From positions 372,001-436,000 of the forward strand of contig JACGCK010000013.1 in assembly GCA_014925825.1 (NCBI GenBank): 64,000 bases of DNA, written 5' to 3'. A program made the position numbers and the translations under genes. The DNA comes from Pholiota molesta (lineage: Eukaryota; Basidiomycota; Agaricomycetes; Agaricales; Strophariaceae). Below are positions 12,273 through 23,787 of the stretch, piece after piece; the first letter of the stretch is position 1; each line of letters starts with the position of its first letter. The notes under the pieces were generated by a model, which was not told the DNA's origin, searched no databases, and was given only the letters and a program-made list of their open reading frames with translations.

Positions 12273-14512
12273 ATGTTTCGCAGAGCCAAGAACACCGCAG
12301 TGTTTGGCGGTACTTTTACTGAAGTTCATGAGGGGTTGAACGGTACGCCAAAGAAAACGTTTCGCTGCGTTGATGTTTGTACCGAACATGAATCTGTTGA
12401 TTCTTTAGGCCGTCAAATACTCTCGCAATCTCCCTTTGTGGTGCACGACGCAATACATGACTCTGGTCAACAATATCCACCATCGGAATGCTATCCGGGC
12501 ACGAGAGAGGATATCCTAAATATGGCTCTCGGTTGGGTGGACAAGCCGCTGGATGAGAACGAACCACAGATATTCTGGCTTTCTGGACCTGCAGGCGTCG
12601 GCAAGACGGCCATAGCACAGTCTCTCTGTCAACGCCTCAAGGAGCTTGGTCGGCTCGGCGGAGATTTCTTCCTTTCGCGCTCGATAGCTGGCCACAGCAA
12701 CCTCCGTACCCTATTTCCTACTCTTGCCTATCAAGTCGCTCGCGTATATCCGGAATTTGGTGTTGAACTTGACAACGTCATCAAGACTGATGAATCTATC
12801 CTCACAAAGAACATGGAGGTACAGCTCGAGCAGTTGATCATAAATCCTTTGAAACGGGTGAACAGCAAATTGGACATCCCTCTCGTCCTTGTAATCGATG
12901 GCCTTGACGAAGCTGGAGGGGAAAGCGACCAAATCTCATTTCTCCGACTTCTCGGCTCTACTTTCGTGAGCCATCATCTCCCACTGAAGTTATTCTTAAC
13001 AAGCCGACCTGAGCCATGGATCAAAACTGCCTTCGGTGATAATCCTTTACTAGGTGGCTCACGGTGCCATTTCCTCCATCGCACATCACAAAGCGACAAC
13101 GATATTCGCACCGTTCTCAAATCCAAATTCGCGGAGATACGAAGGACGCACGACCTGATGAAGAGTCGATCGGATAGTTGGCCACCATTCGGAGTCATAG
13201 ACGACATTGTCGACAGGGCTTCTGGGCAGTTCATATACGTCGCGACTGTCCTCAGATATGTCATGGATCCAAACTGGAATCCGGTTGACAGGCTACAGTG
13301 GATCATGGAAATACCATCTATAGGACACCATGAATTCATTGATTCTCCTTTTCTTGCACTCGACAATCTTTACAAGCACGTTCTGTCGACGGCCTCAAAC
13401 ACTGGCCGTACCCTCACCATTCTTGGGACGGCGATTAGCTCCGTAACTGCTCCAGGTACATCAAATTTAACAGCAAGGCGGGCTATCATGGGTACGAGCG
13501 CCGTATTTGCCGCTGCTATCATGCCGGTCGTCCATCCCATCTTTCTGGGAGACGCTCCTATAGATTTTCCTATAGGCTTTATGGAACGGATACTTAATTT
13601 CCGAGTAGGTGATGGCTCCTTGGCAGTTCGAACGGTACAATCTCTGGTGGATATTTCTTCCGACGGCGAAGGCAGCGTCAGGTTTTATCACAAATCCTTC
13701 CAGGATTTTCTACTGGATCGCAATCGTTCTGGGAAATATTTTGTAGATATGAATCAAGTGCATTCTAAGCTAACAGAGGGGGCTTTGAGGCTTGTCAAAG
13801 ACTTCGGTGCGTGCTCAAACACTTTTATAGCTACGTACACATAGTAACTTAGTATTTAAATTAGAAAGATCCGAAACAATGTCAAAAAGCAAGGAAATTT
13901 ACTTGGATCTCGAAGTTATAGGCCGAGGATGGGCGGCATGGTGGCTTTGCTCGGCGGCATCTGATCAGAATCAGCTGCTTATAGAAATCAAAGCCATCGA
14001 CCGAGCTGCGTTTTACCAAAACTACGCGAAGAATATTGCACGAAAGGTGCTTTTTTTACTCTTTAAGTTAATAAAACCTCCTTCTCTTTGGACAATGCAT
14101 TACCACCTAATTCATTCTTTATATATAGTCACCAATCTAGGGCTTACCTCAGAAAAAAGGATTTATTGGTACACCTACGTCGCATTAACGGTAACTTGAA
14201 CGGTAATGTTGCAGAATCAATATCATTGGTAGGTTCACTTCTATCAAATATCAATACGGTACGGCTTCCAACTGACTTTGGAATTTAGGAGATAGAAAGA
14301 CGGACAATCTTCGACCTTTCTTTGGAAAGATTCTGCGTCGTGGAGAGTATTTTTGGTAAACACCTCAACCAGGCTTCTCGTACCAAATTCGAAAATGTGG
14401 TTGCCAAGCCAGTATGAGTGGCCAGTACAGCGCCTACATCGAGCCTACATACATAAATACATTCACAGAGTTTAGGCATTGGAGTTTAGGCCTGAAATTT
14501 CTCTTTAAGTAG
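12273..14512 (+). CDS. NACHT-domain NTPase (fungal NLR-like)
   Basis: STAND-class NTPase of the kind that forms the large NLR-like repertoire of mushrooms, thought to act in non-self recognition and cell death signalling. Exon 1 (12273 to about 13806) holds the NACHT core: Walker A GPAGVGKT at residues 105-112, Walker B LVLVIDGLDEA near 204-214, then FLTSRPEPWIK and the C-terminal FYHKSFQDFLLDRN. The N-terminus is short (MFRRAKNTAVFGGTFTEVHE) with no large effector domain. No WD40, ankyrin or TPR repeats are visible. The intron at 13807 leads to an exon giving KEIYLDLEVIGRGWAAWWLC. Further candidate exons give RAYLRKKDLLVHLRRINGN, ERRTIFDLSLERFCVVESIF and a tail ending HWSLGLKFLFK, stop at 14512. 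The third junction does not keep frame cleanly, so the C-terminus is tentative. Confidence 0.8.
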
Positions 14513-15263
14513 TTGCTACTTCTACTTGGATTCATAGTCTATGGAAGGGCTTTCGTGGTGGGTTTATTGAACATCTGACAAACGTCTATTAACCAGTAAA
14601 TTTACATGTTACGTCTGATAGTACTTTCCAATTACACACTAGCTTACAATGCTAGTGACAGGCCGTACTGAACAAGACTAGGTGATGAGTTTATAGGCTA
14701 GTAGTCAGGAAAAGAGATAGAAATTAAGAGGGTTGACGAGCAAGTCTAGAGACACTGTCATTAGAGAGATAATAAAATGAGGAATAGGAAATAAGACGAA
14801 AAGGCCAAGGGGTACAGAAGAGGAACGAGACAGGAAAGGATGATAAAAAGTTTCTACTTATGGATTCTTTTTGAAGATTTTGTGAGTTTTGCGAATGTTT
14901 TTGAATTTTGCAGAGGCATATGATGAGAAATACGAAGTTGACCGGTCATCGGGATCTCCTACAGGTTTCGGAGATGCCAATGCTGCACAAGCTCAAGTGA
15001 ATCCGCCCATGTCGCTCTGCTTGAACCCCACCTCTCTCTGCGGCCCAAGTCTGGACAGCCCAACTAGGATTCGCTCTTGCGATACTCGGACTCCCTTACA
15101 TGTTTCAGGGAGACCGAGCAACGAACCAGCGAGTCAGCTGGGATGTCCAGACTACAGTCGCAGAGCCAGCGGTGGGGTTCGACAGAGCGATGTCCATGGT
15201 GATGTGACGGGCCATGGAAAGCCAAGAACCCAACCCGTCTTGATCCTCAAGCGGCGCGCCGAC
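14513..15263. other. Intergenic spacer, nothing recognised
   Basis: AT-rich between 14.5 and 14.9 kb, then rising in GC toward the 3' end of the gene on the opposite strand. The ORF reading rightward from 14889 is mainly the antisense of that gene. No RNA gene or repeat seen. Confidence 0.5.
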
Positions 15264-16694
15264 TTAGGCGCTTTTCTTGGCCATATTACGGGTGGAGCGA
15301 CGCGTGGGCTCTGGGGGTGGCGCGGCGGACCTGCGGGTGGCGCGACCCCGGGTTGTAGTAGGCCTAGCACAGGCGGGAGGCGGGGCGTCGGGAACGGCGG
15401 GGGCAGGGACGGGAATGGAGGTTGGGGCAGGTGCAGGACCGCCTACCAGAGACGAGTATCGGCTTGGAAGAGGCGTCAAGGGCGACAACGGGGATATAGA
15501 CACCGGACTGTCGAGGGTCGCAGGAGGGATGGTCACGGTGAGAGATGGGCCGCAGCGAAGCTTCTTCGTGGGGCGAGGTGTAGAGGGCTCCAGGCGGCTT
15601 CCTTCTCCATTGTCGTTGTTATCGGATGCCAGACCGCGCGAGCGCTTTCCAAGAACTGGAGTCGACTCGCGGTTCTCTGCGTCCTTAGGTCCAGAGCCTT
15701 TTTCTTCTACCCTTGTCTCCGCTTTCCCTGGATTCCCGTCGACGTTTTTGTTCTCAGACGCTGCTTGACTTTCAAACTCTCCCTCACGTGGAGGATAAGC
15801 TCTCCAATATTTCGCAAGCTTGTTCTTGTAATACTGGACCTGGACTTGGTATTCGCGGCCTGATCTGTCGTCCTCGTCGAACCAAACACCATAACCCTCC
15901 CATGGGACCTGCACGAAGACCTGCCTCTGCCGCCCATTCCAGCGCGGGCCAGGAATTTCAGGCACAGCTATGTCCTCCGCGGCCGCCTGCGCCTTGATCG
16001 CCTTGATCTCGGATTCGAGGCTGCGACCAAGGAGGTTGAGCGTCCAATAGTGCTCGCCGTCCGGGTATGCTACCGCCATGCCGGCGCGGTTGCGGGGCAT
16101 TGGCCGGCGAGGAGGAGCGGGGATCGGGGGTCGGTCGCCTCGATCTGCGGGGTCGTACGGGTGGTCACTGCTGGATGGTGATTTGGGAGAGGCGCAGCCG
16201 CGAGATTGCTGCCATTCAGCCCTTACTTTGGACATGGACTTGGGCCGTGGGCGGATGTATTCTATGCCGCTATAAAAAGGTATCAAGGTTTGTGGTTGGG
16301 AGTCCTCTTCGATCTCGAGTTCTGTAATGTCAGCAGCACTAGATGGGCAATGATAGCGTCAGAGAAAGACCGCAGAATATAAAGCATCGATAGACTTACT
16401 CTAGTACGGCCTCAAAAAAGCTCTTTCTGTAAAACCTAGATCAGCATAACTGAAGCTATTTATGAGGAACATGAGGACTTACCGGGTCGTAGCGGGATCT
16501 TCGCTAGTTTTCACCATGGCGCGGAGAACATCAGTAGCCATCCACAAATGTGATAAGTCTCCCTCGGCGGCCATGTTCTGATTCTGCGAGAACTCCTCAA
16601 GGTCGTCGGCCAACTGGGCGAGCATGGTACGGAGATCAGATGCGTCCTCCTGACGAGCAGTAGAGAAGCCTGTGGCAGAATCGGTATGGTTCAT
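15264..16694 (-). CDS. Uncharacterised basic, nuclear-looking protein
   Basis: Not recognised as a named family. Exons join cleanly: MNHTDSATGFSTARQEDASD... ending ...EDPATTR (from 16694), a short exon FYRKSFFEAVLD, then a long exon from ADITELEIEEDSQPQTLIPF to the stop at 15264. The middle contains a compact, Trp-rich part (GEHYWTLNLLGRSLE; RQRQVFVQVPWEGYGVWFDE; YYKNKLAKYWRAYPP) that may be a folded domain. The C-terminal ~150 residues are disordered, Pro/Ser-rich, with basic patches such as RPTKKLRC and RGRATRRS, suggesting a nuclear protein. It is head-to-head with the NC2-alpha gene. Confidence 0.75.
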
Positions 16695-17611
16695 GATAGA
16701 AATTGAGTCTGGGGCTGCGGTCGAGGTAGGTATAGACTATAGAGAGATGCTGGGTAATCGCAAAGTGGGAGGAGGAAGTTGGAAAGAACTAGAAAGCAAG
16801 TGGCCTTTTTGTACTGAGTTGGCTGGTAAAGCAACGATAGCAGTGGCACTGGCTTGTGCCATGATTTCTGGCCGGATACCGTATTAACGCTTTGTGCCAC
16901 TGGTCCTAGAATTGCAGTCATTGTTTAGCCGGTCAAGCGCGATTACCCAATATGGTCGAGAACAGACGATTTTAAATGACGCGCACAGACAGAGAAACAC
17001 TAGTCGTGCTAAGCAGGGACAAAGCGACAACTTGAAAAAGGAATCGCCAGAGCTGCCTACCAACTGCCTACAGAGCTGCCTATTCAGCGAAAGCAAAGGA
17101 ATTGATTATTTTGCACATGCCACAGAGAATTACTGCAGAGGCGTTGTCAAGACTGGGTGGACTCTTGAGTTGCTCTTAATCGTAAATGACTGCGTGGTAC
17201 AAGCTCAAGCATGGTTATTGTGTGGCGCATTGCAAGCGCTTTGTCACATTTTTGTCTAATACAGGACGTATGTCACGCGTCACGCTCCCATATCAAGCCA
17301 GTCTTTGTCTATCGCGTCGCTTTCCTTTTCAGCGGTGCAAATCAGACAATGATATAGGGTTTTGGGGTTTTTTAATCTGCTTTGGAGATATGCTGTAAAA
17401 ATTCGCATTGTGTTTGCAGTCCAAGGCGCGTCGTCGACGCGACTGTAGTCACGTGACATGACCTTCCTGTTTCTCAACCTCCGGCTGCTGTGCCAGTTAC
17501 ATTTATACCGCCCCGAGTCTGGATTCAACAAGTCCTTCCTTCCCCAGAGTCCATATCACACAGCTCCCAGATATATTCTTTCTCTAACAATATCACTAAA
17601 CACCACACACC
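16695..17611. promoter_or_regulatory. Divergent promoter region with a perfect GTCACGTGAC palindrome
   Basis: 917 bp between two divergent genes. At 17448-17457 lies the perfect 10-bp palindrome GTCACGTGAC, an extended CACGTG E-box of the type bound by bHLH factors such as Cbf1. It is 155 bp upstream of the NC2-alpha start. No coding content is seen between 16.7 and 17.4 kb. Confidence 0.5.
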
Positions 17612-18520
17612 ATGAAGAACAAGAACAAGCAGACGAAATTTCCTGTGGTAAGCCCATCTCAAACGCGGGTCCTCCGCCAAGCGCCGATAGCGCTTTTCCT
17701 CGTCTGAATCTCACGCACCCCTCCCCGCCTTTCTTCGGGCCCCTTCCCCCCTGTCCACGATGTAACCCCACCAGGCCCGGATAAAGAAGATCATGCAGAA
17801 GGACGAGGAGGTGGGAAAGGTGGCGCAGGCGACCCCGATTGTGATTTGTGCGTGGTGGCACTTGCCTGCCTGCAGTGGCTTTTTATGAATGGCCCCTGTT
17901 GGCCCCCTTTGTTTTTTTATTATTATAGCGAAAGCCCTCGAACTATTTTTGGGTCTTATCATTGAGCAATCGGCGAAAGTGACCACGGAGAGGGGATCGA
18001 AGAAGGTCGAGGTGTACCACTTGTGCGCAGTCCACTCACTCTCTCTGTTGGTGCTAGGGAATCTGACGTTCGTTCTCATGCATTGTCATTCAGGAAGCAT
18101 GCTGTAGAGACTACGGAGACCCTGGATTTCCTCAAAGAGCTCGTGCAAGACATCCCCGACCCATCGGCGGGCGGCACCATCGACTTCGAGACCGAGAACG
18201 CAGACACCAAGAAAAAGCGAGGCAAGGGCCGCCGCGCACCCGCCGATGCCACCGCCCCAAAACGGCGACGCAAAAAGAAGGGCGATTCCTCACCGGGTGG
18301 CGACGGCGACGACCCACGGAATGCCGCGATGAAAACGCCGCCCGACGACCAGGAGGAGGACGTGGATATGCAGGAGAACGACGACGAATACGACGACGAG
18401 GACGAAGCATCGCGCCCTGCGGGCGGGGCGTCGTCCTCGTATCGACCCAGGCCGCCAAGGAGTCCGAGTGACGGCGAGGAAGAAGAGGATAAGCCCTTCG
18501 TTCCTCCACGACGAAAGTGA
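17612..18520 (+). CDS. BUR6: Negative cofactor 2 complex subunit alpha (DRAP1/Bur6)
   Basis: Histone-fold subunit that pairs with NC2-beta, binds TBP on promoter DNA and modulates RNA polymerase II initiation. Exons 17612-17647, 17775-17847, 17929-18022 and 18094-18520 give 209 residues. The histone fold fills residues 9-90: TKFPV then ARIKKIMQKDEEVGKVAQAT, KALELFLGLIIEQSAKVTTE and KVEVYHLKHAVETTETLDFL. The C-terminal half is disordered with a basic stretch (KKKRGKGRR; KRRRKKKG) followed by a strongly acidic one. The ATG is fixed by the conserved short first exon MKNKNKQTKFPV. It converges with SLD5, 202 bp apart. Confidence 0.95.
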
Positions 18521-18722
18521 TACCGTGCGTCGTTTTGGCGCTTTATAAATATAACGGCTTCTGTGTGTAATTTAGGGCGATGTATCTCGATCTGTGTTGT
18601 ATTTCCATTTTGCAAGGGCATTTCGGGTTTTCAAAAATGGTGTTGGTTTCTTCCAACCGAGAGAGAAATCGTAACGGTAGAGTGCACCAATCAAGAGACA
18701 AGACAGTCATGAAATCTGGCAA

Positions 18723-19813
18723 TTAGATTAATTCAACCTCTCCTCTAAGTACAAGCTGCTCCACGACGGAATATGGCATCAGCGACATGTGTCCCTTCTC
18801 CATATCTAACGTATCCCCACTACAGAATGAAAATTAGAATACAAGCTCAGGAAGATCAAGCAAACATCAGAAAAAGCTCACTCGGGAAGGCGTACTCGAG
18901 GACATCGTTTCAGAGCATGAACAAATACTGGGCGTGATTTATCAGGCTCCGTAACTAAATTAAGGCTCTTGAGTACCTCATACACTGACATGGAAAATTT
19001 TGCGAACATACCCATAGGAGGAACGAACAGCGGCGTATCATCCAGATGTGACTGTTTTTCTGGAAGACTTTGCAGAATCGATAGATAAAAGTGTTGATCT
19101 GTAAGTTTTGCATGGCTGGACAGTATTTAGAGAAGAGAAGACATCTGAGAAACTACATTGCTCACCGGCTGGCATGATCTCGTTCTGCGGCCGTTAATCG
19201 TGTCTGAATCTCAGCATTGGTCGTAATAAACCGAGCATAGCGTTCAATCTGAATATCTGATCAGTCAGTACTCAAATCAGAGCTTGAACGTCGGTAATCC
19301 CGCCCACCTTGAACAGCCGCGTCCGCACATACGATCTCACCACAAACTTGACCCGCTCCACCTCCGTCTGCACGAGCATGATCCGTATGTGCTCCTCCTC
19401 AGACGACGACGGGTCCCCGCGCAGCAGCTGCACCGCGTCCGACTAGCCACCACGCACGGATCAAAGGACGCAACCAAACCAAACCAGTGAGCTCAGCAGC
19501 CCGTCGCACAAAACACAGCGCAGCGCACCTGACGCCGAAGGTGGTCGAGCAAGTTCGTCAGGAGCGCCTCCTGCGCGGGGAGCAGGTCGGGCGCGAAGCG
19601 CTCGTTCAGCCAGTGCCGCGTGAGCTGCTCGAGGGGCGTTTCGGCGGCGTCGTCTTCGAAGAGGTTGAGCTCGCGGTCGTCGGGCATGGCCAGCGCCATT
19701 GGGACGTCATTGAAGAAGTCTTCGTCGTCGTCGTCGGCGCGGTTGGGGGGCTGATGTGAGGGCCCAGCAAGGCCATCTGCGCCCCGGGTATTGTTTTCTC
19801 TGCCCCGATACAT
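18723..19813 (-). CDS. SLD5: GINS complex subunit Sld5
   Basis: Part of the GINS tetramer, which with Cdc45 and MCM2-7 forms the replicative CMG helicase. Exons read: an acidic N-terminus from 19813 (DDDDEDFFNDVPM), PLEQLTRHWLNERFAPDLLP and LLTNLLDHLRRQ; then VQLLRGDPSSSEEEHIRIML and VRSYVRTRLFK; then IERYARFITTNAEIQTRLTA; then PVFVHALKRCPRVRLPE. The last exon gives the B-domain end LMPYSVVEQLVLRGEVELI, stop at 18723. These blocks follow the family order without gaps. The ORF end at 19493 is just read-through into an intron. Confidence 0.93.
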
Positions 19814-20369
19814 GGTATTCCGTTATCCAAGAAGTTAATGGCAGAGAATAAGGATGGGAGGTTTGGAAGCCTGAGCCGATGCAAGATCTACGGAGTATGG
19901 AATCGAAAAGCACTTTAGCATCGGTGTCGCGCTTTTGGCTGCCCTAAAGACACTCGTGACCGACGCGGCAGCACTGTCTTCCTGCAATTCTTCTCTTTTG
20001 CTTTCATCATCTTACCACATAGGTGAGTACGTCTAATGTTTTCAGTCATATTATATTATGAGGCTAATATCAGAGCCCTTGATATTTGGAAACTAGCCTA
20101 TACATGATTTCCACGCCTTCTGTTGCTCCTGCGCTTTACCAGATCCAGGAATGCCCAGAGTCTCAGCCCATCGGCATTTTGATACCGTCTGGCAGCTAGC
20201 ATGGGATTCATATCTGAAATCCCCTATTTCCCCTATATATTTTTTGTTAAGGGTATAAAGCGCTCTTCAGTGCCAAATCAAATGCTCTAGCTCATCGTCA
20301 GAATCCCCTCGCCTTCTGAGCTCGTCGAGCTTGCGAGCACTGTCTACGCACTGCACGTCGTGCTAGTAT
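19814..20369. promoter_or_regulatory. Divergent intergenic region of SLD5 and the membrane protein gene
   Basis: 556 bp between two head-to-head genes; must contain both promoters. No palindrome or repeat stands out and no coding content was seen. Confidence 0.4.
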
Positions 20370-21310
20370 ATGCCAGCCGCTCTCCCTCGCGACCTTGCTC
20401 TTGATCTCAACCTTGAATCTGAAGCGCGCGCTACTCTGATCCTCGTCGGCATCCTTCTTGCCATTCTGGTCCTCTCTGCTGTTATTGCCTTCAATAGACA
20501 TCCTATTTTTCGGTTCTTCCGACGCGCATTGTGCCTGGCCAGACGCGATCCAAATCAGGCTGACACGAAGGTATGTATGGGCCTGTATTAAAACTCTGCT
20601 TGAATTAGTATCTCACTGTATTATTTGTCTAGGGAAAAGGGTCAGAGAACCAACCGCCTACTTCCTCCTCTCACGACGACATGCCCATCTCCGATTCTCC
20701 ACGCGAAGACAGACCCTCCTTCGTCCACCGCATGCCCAACTTCTTCAGCCCAATCCGGAAACACTCCTCGACCCCGCGCTACTCCAGCGTGAACCTCTAC
20801 CGCGGGGTCCGGGGCCTGCACACCCCGCCTCCTGCCCGGCTCGCGCCCTCCTACCAGCCCCCCATGTCGCCCCCCGACGCCTACTCCGGCGCCGGCGTCA
20901 CGCCGCACATCGCCGGCTGGATGGCGGTGGCTGACGCCGTCGTCGGCGCGCACCCGCACGCGCGCCCGCTGCACACGCGCGTCGCCACCAAGGCCGAGAT
21001 CGAGATGATCTCCGGGCACGTCCACATCCCGTGGGCGTACAAGGTCGACGGCCGGCCGGCGCCCGTCGCCGTCAAGGTGCAGGTGCCCGACGTGGTGTAC
21101 CCGGTCCTCCCTGCGCAGCCCGGGATGCTCAGAGACGTCGGCAACGTCCGTGGCGCTGGGCGGGACGCCGTCGCTGGGGATGCTGAGAGCGAAGGTGGCG
21201 CGCAGGTCGGAAGAAGGCCTACGAAGACGAAGTCTACGCATCGTACGCGTGGCAAAGAAAATGTCCCGGTCACCAGCCTGCCCCCCTCCTTTACCAGAGG
21301 TCGCTTCTAG
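20370..21310 (+). CDS. Uncharacterised single-pass membrane protein
   Basis: Two exons, 20370-20570 and 20633-21310, give 292 residues. One hydrophobic segment at about residues 21-41 (ATLILVGILLAILVLSAVIA) is followed by a basic stretch (NRHPIFRFFRRALCLARR), which by the positive-inside rule puts the long C-terminal part in the cytosol. That part is Pro/Ser-rich, disordered and ends TSLPPSFTRGRF. A central piece (AGWMAVADAVVGAHPHARPL; EIEMISGHVHIPWAYKVDG) looks more ordered. The second exon is far more GC-rich than its flanks. I do not recognise the family. Confidence 0.75.
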
Positions 21311-22501
21311 CTATGTGTTCCAACGATGACAATCCCTTCTCCGAGTTCATTCCTTTTTACAGAAACCTATCGCCGTTTCTTTTTGCTGCAGCTGGAGATG
21401 ATACCCAAACCTTATTTATCACCATCTTCAGCCTGACACTTTTCCCTAATATCCGTCATATCGATAATCGTGCTGCATCCGACCAGTCTAAATATACTCT
21501 CCACAATCATTTAATTACCAACCCATTCTCAAATGGAGAAGTGCATGGCATGAGGTTTACATTTAACCGTTCGCTCTCACCCAGCAAGTACGTCATCTGG
21601 CGTTTCTGCTTCTCATATACGTAGAAGTAGGAAGTGGAGACGCTGAAAGGGAATCTGTCAGCGACATGGCTGTGCATTCGGACTCGAATACCAGCCAATG
21701 GCCGCGCTACTTTCCTGATATCGGGCCGATGGCATGGCAAGCCGCAAATATTCTGGAGGCTATAGCTTATATGCACAGATATATAGCGCTATGTGCCGTG
21801 GCCCGTGTACGGAAAAAAAGCTACTGTATATCTTTGATGATGATCGGTTTCCCACTCCCCTCATTATTACACTAACTGTCCAGCGAATGGGCTCCTTGCC
21901 AGAGCTGAAGCCGGTTCTTGCTTCGTCTGTTTTAGGCTCATGCACACGAATGCGGTCATTTGATGCGCACATATGAGCGCGAACGATTCGTAAATAAGTA
22001 CCATTTGTTATGCGGTCTCTATAATCTATCGCGGTAACATTTGCAATCGCGCACGCAGAAAATCCATTGCCCATTCGAGTTAAAACAGCATCGACCGACG
22101 ACAGCGCATCCTGAAAAAGATCAGCCACTTCCCCCCCACTTCCCTCCTTCCAGCCGAACTTGTGTGCGCCTCTATTTCTTCTCGTCTATTTTTTAAATTA
22201 CATTTATGTTAGCTGCCATTCTATTTTCAGCAATTATGACCGCCGACGGGACGGCGCCATGATCCACACATCGTGGCCATCTCTGCCCTGCAAGGTATTT
22301 TCGTATTCTGCAAAAAGCCACTCACCTCCGTCCGTCCGTCAGGTACCCCCTTCTTTCCCACAACACGCGCTTAGGCCCAATAATCGCTTCTTAAACGTTG
22401 TGCGTCCTTTTCGCTGCGCCCGGCCTTGCCTTTTAAACCTGCGCCTCGCCGTCACCGTCGTCGCTCCCCTTCACCCCCCACCCGAAGGCCTCCAGGGGAC
22501 C
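21311..22501. other. Intergenic spacer, nothing recognised
   Basis: 1.19 kb without a supported gene. Short ORFs on both strands overlap and lack recognisable content or consistent splice signals. The last ~150 bp are pyrimidine-rich, as is usual upstream of fungal starts. Confidence 0.5.
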
Positions 22502-23582
22502 ATGGGCGATCACGATCAGGCGGAATACCAGATCCCTGCGATCCTCTCGCTGCACCGCCGTCTAAAACCTACCCGTAAGCCGCCGTTTGTTCGTCGCTCA
22601 CCGCCTGATTGCGCGGCACGGCGTGTATATTTTTGTGCGCGGTCCATGCTGACGACACTCGGCCGTAGAGATACCCCCGGATGACGTCCTCATCAAGCAC
22701 GCGGAGGGCATCCTGGCGGCGTCCGCGGCGTGGCAGGAGGGCAAGGCCTTCCGGAACCGCGTCCGCACGTACGTCTGGGACGAGCCGCAGCGGGAGCAGC
22801 CCGGACACCGCGCGGGCAAAAATAAGACGCAGCGCTGGTACTGCCTGGTGGCGCAGATCCAGAAGGACGACATCTCATTCGACAAGTTATGGTCGAAGCT
22901 GGGCAAAAACCAGGTGTGGCATCAGAAAAGGTAGGGCGCGCGCTGCTCACTCATGCATGTTGGAGGTAGACCGCTGATTTCTGGTGCGCGCGCTGCAGCC
23001 ATCTCGCTGCGCTGGCGAAGGTGACGCGCATCCAGTATATCTCCGAGCAGCATTCGCTCTGGACGACGCTGATCACCTCGTCGCCGCCGTTATCGCCCCG
23101 TGTGTATACGATATACCAGGCCTCGTTCCTGCTCGAATATTCCCATAACCGACGCGGGTAAGTGAGGTTGATGCTTGGGGGTTAGCCTCGAAGGTTAGAG
23201 GCCCAGTGACTGAGATATATCCCTGCCACAGGATAGTCGTCACGCTGCCCATCGACCTCACCTCGCGGAGCAGCGAGGACCTCGCCGGGCTGGAGGAGAG
23301 TGGCACCCGCGGGCGTTATCTGTCGGTTGAGCACGTTCAGGAAATAGACGGCGGCGCTATCGAGTGGCGGAAGGTGGCCTGTAGGGATCCAGGCGGTATG
23401 ATCCCGAAGTTTTGGGTGCAGAGGCATATGGCGCAGGTGATGGCAGAGGTGAGTGTGGTTGTTCTTTCCTCTGGAGATTTGACAAGCCTTTCCTTTTTAC
23501 ACAGGAGAATATTTCTTTCCTTGAGTGGATAGAGAAGATTGCAGAGGAGGACGCCCACGACAGCGTAGAAGAGCTCGGCTGA
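22502..23582 (+). CDS. DUF3074 (START-like) domain protein
   Basis: START-like fold proteins bind lipids or other small hydrophobic ligands; the ligand of the fungal DUF3074 group is not known to me. Five exons join in frame: MGDHDQAEYQIPAILSLHRR; IPPDDVLIKHAEGILAASAA through WYCLVAQIQKDDISFDKLWS; HLAALAKVTRIQYISEQHSL; IVVTLPIDLTSRSSEDLAGL through GRYLSVEHVQEIDGGAIEWR; and ENISFLEWIEKIAEED, stop at 23582. The run VACRDPGGMIPKFWVQRHMA is the family's conserved C-terminal motif. About 260 residues. It converges with DAP1, 205 bp apart. Confidence 0.75.
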
Positions 23583-23787
23583 GGGTTCAGACGCAGTATA
23601 TCGACCGCCCAGAGGTGTGCAAACCATCAAACTTCGGAGAACGCCTCTGGTAGAAACACAAGAATTTAGAATGGATCATCTTGTCAGAAGGATCGTCACC
23701 AATATGTTGCGTGCCATGTACGAATATTCGCGAGCTGAATTTCAGCATAATATGTAAAACAAAGTGTATTTGCAGAAACAATAGATC

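Noticed and set aside
14889..15863. Rightward 324-codon ORF
   Set aside because: Mostly antisense to the exon at 15264-16694, Arg/Gly-rich as expected from the complement of a Pro/Ala/Ser-rich frame.
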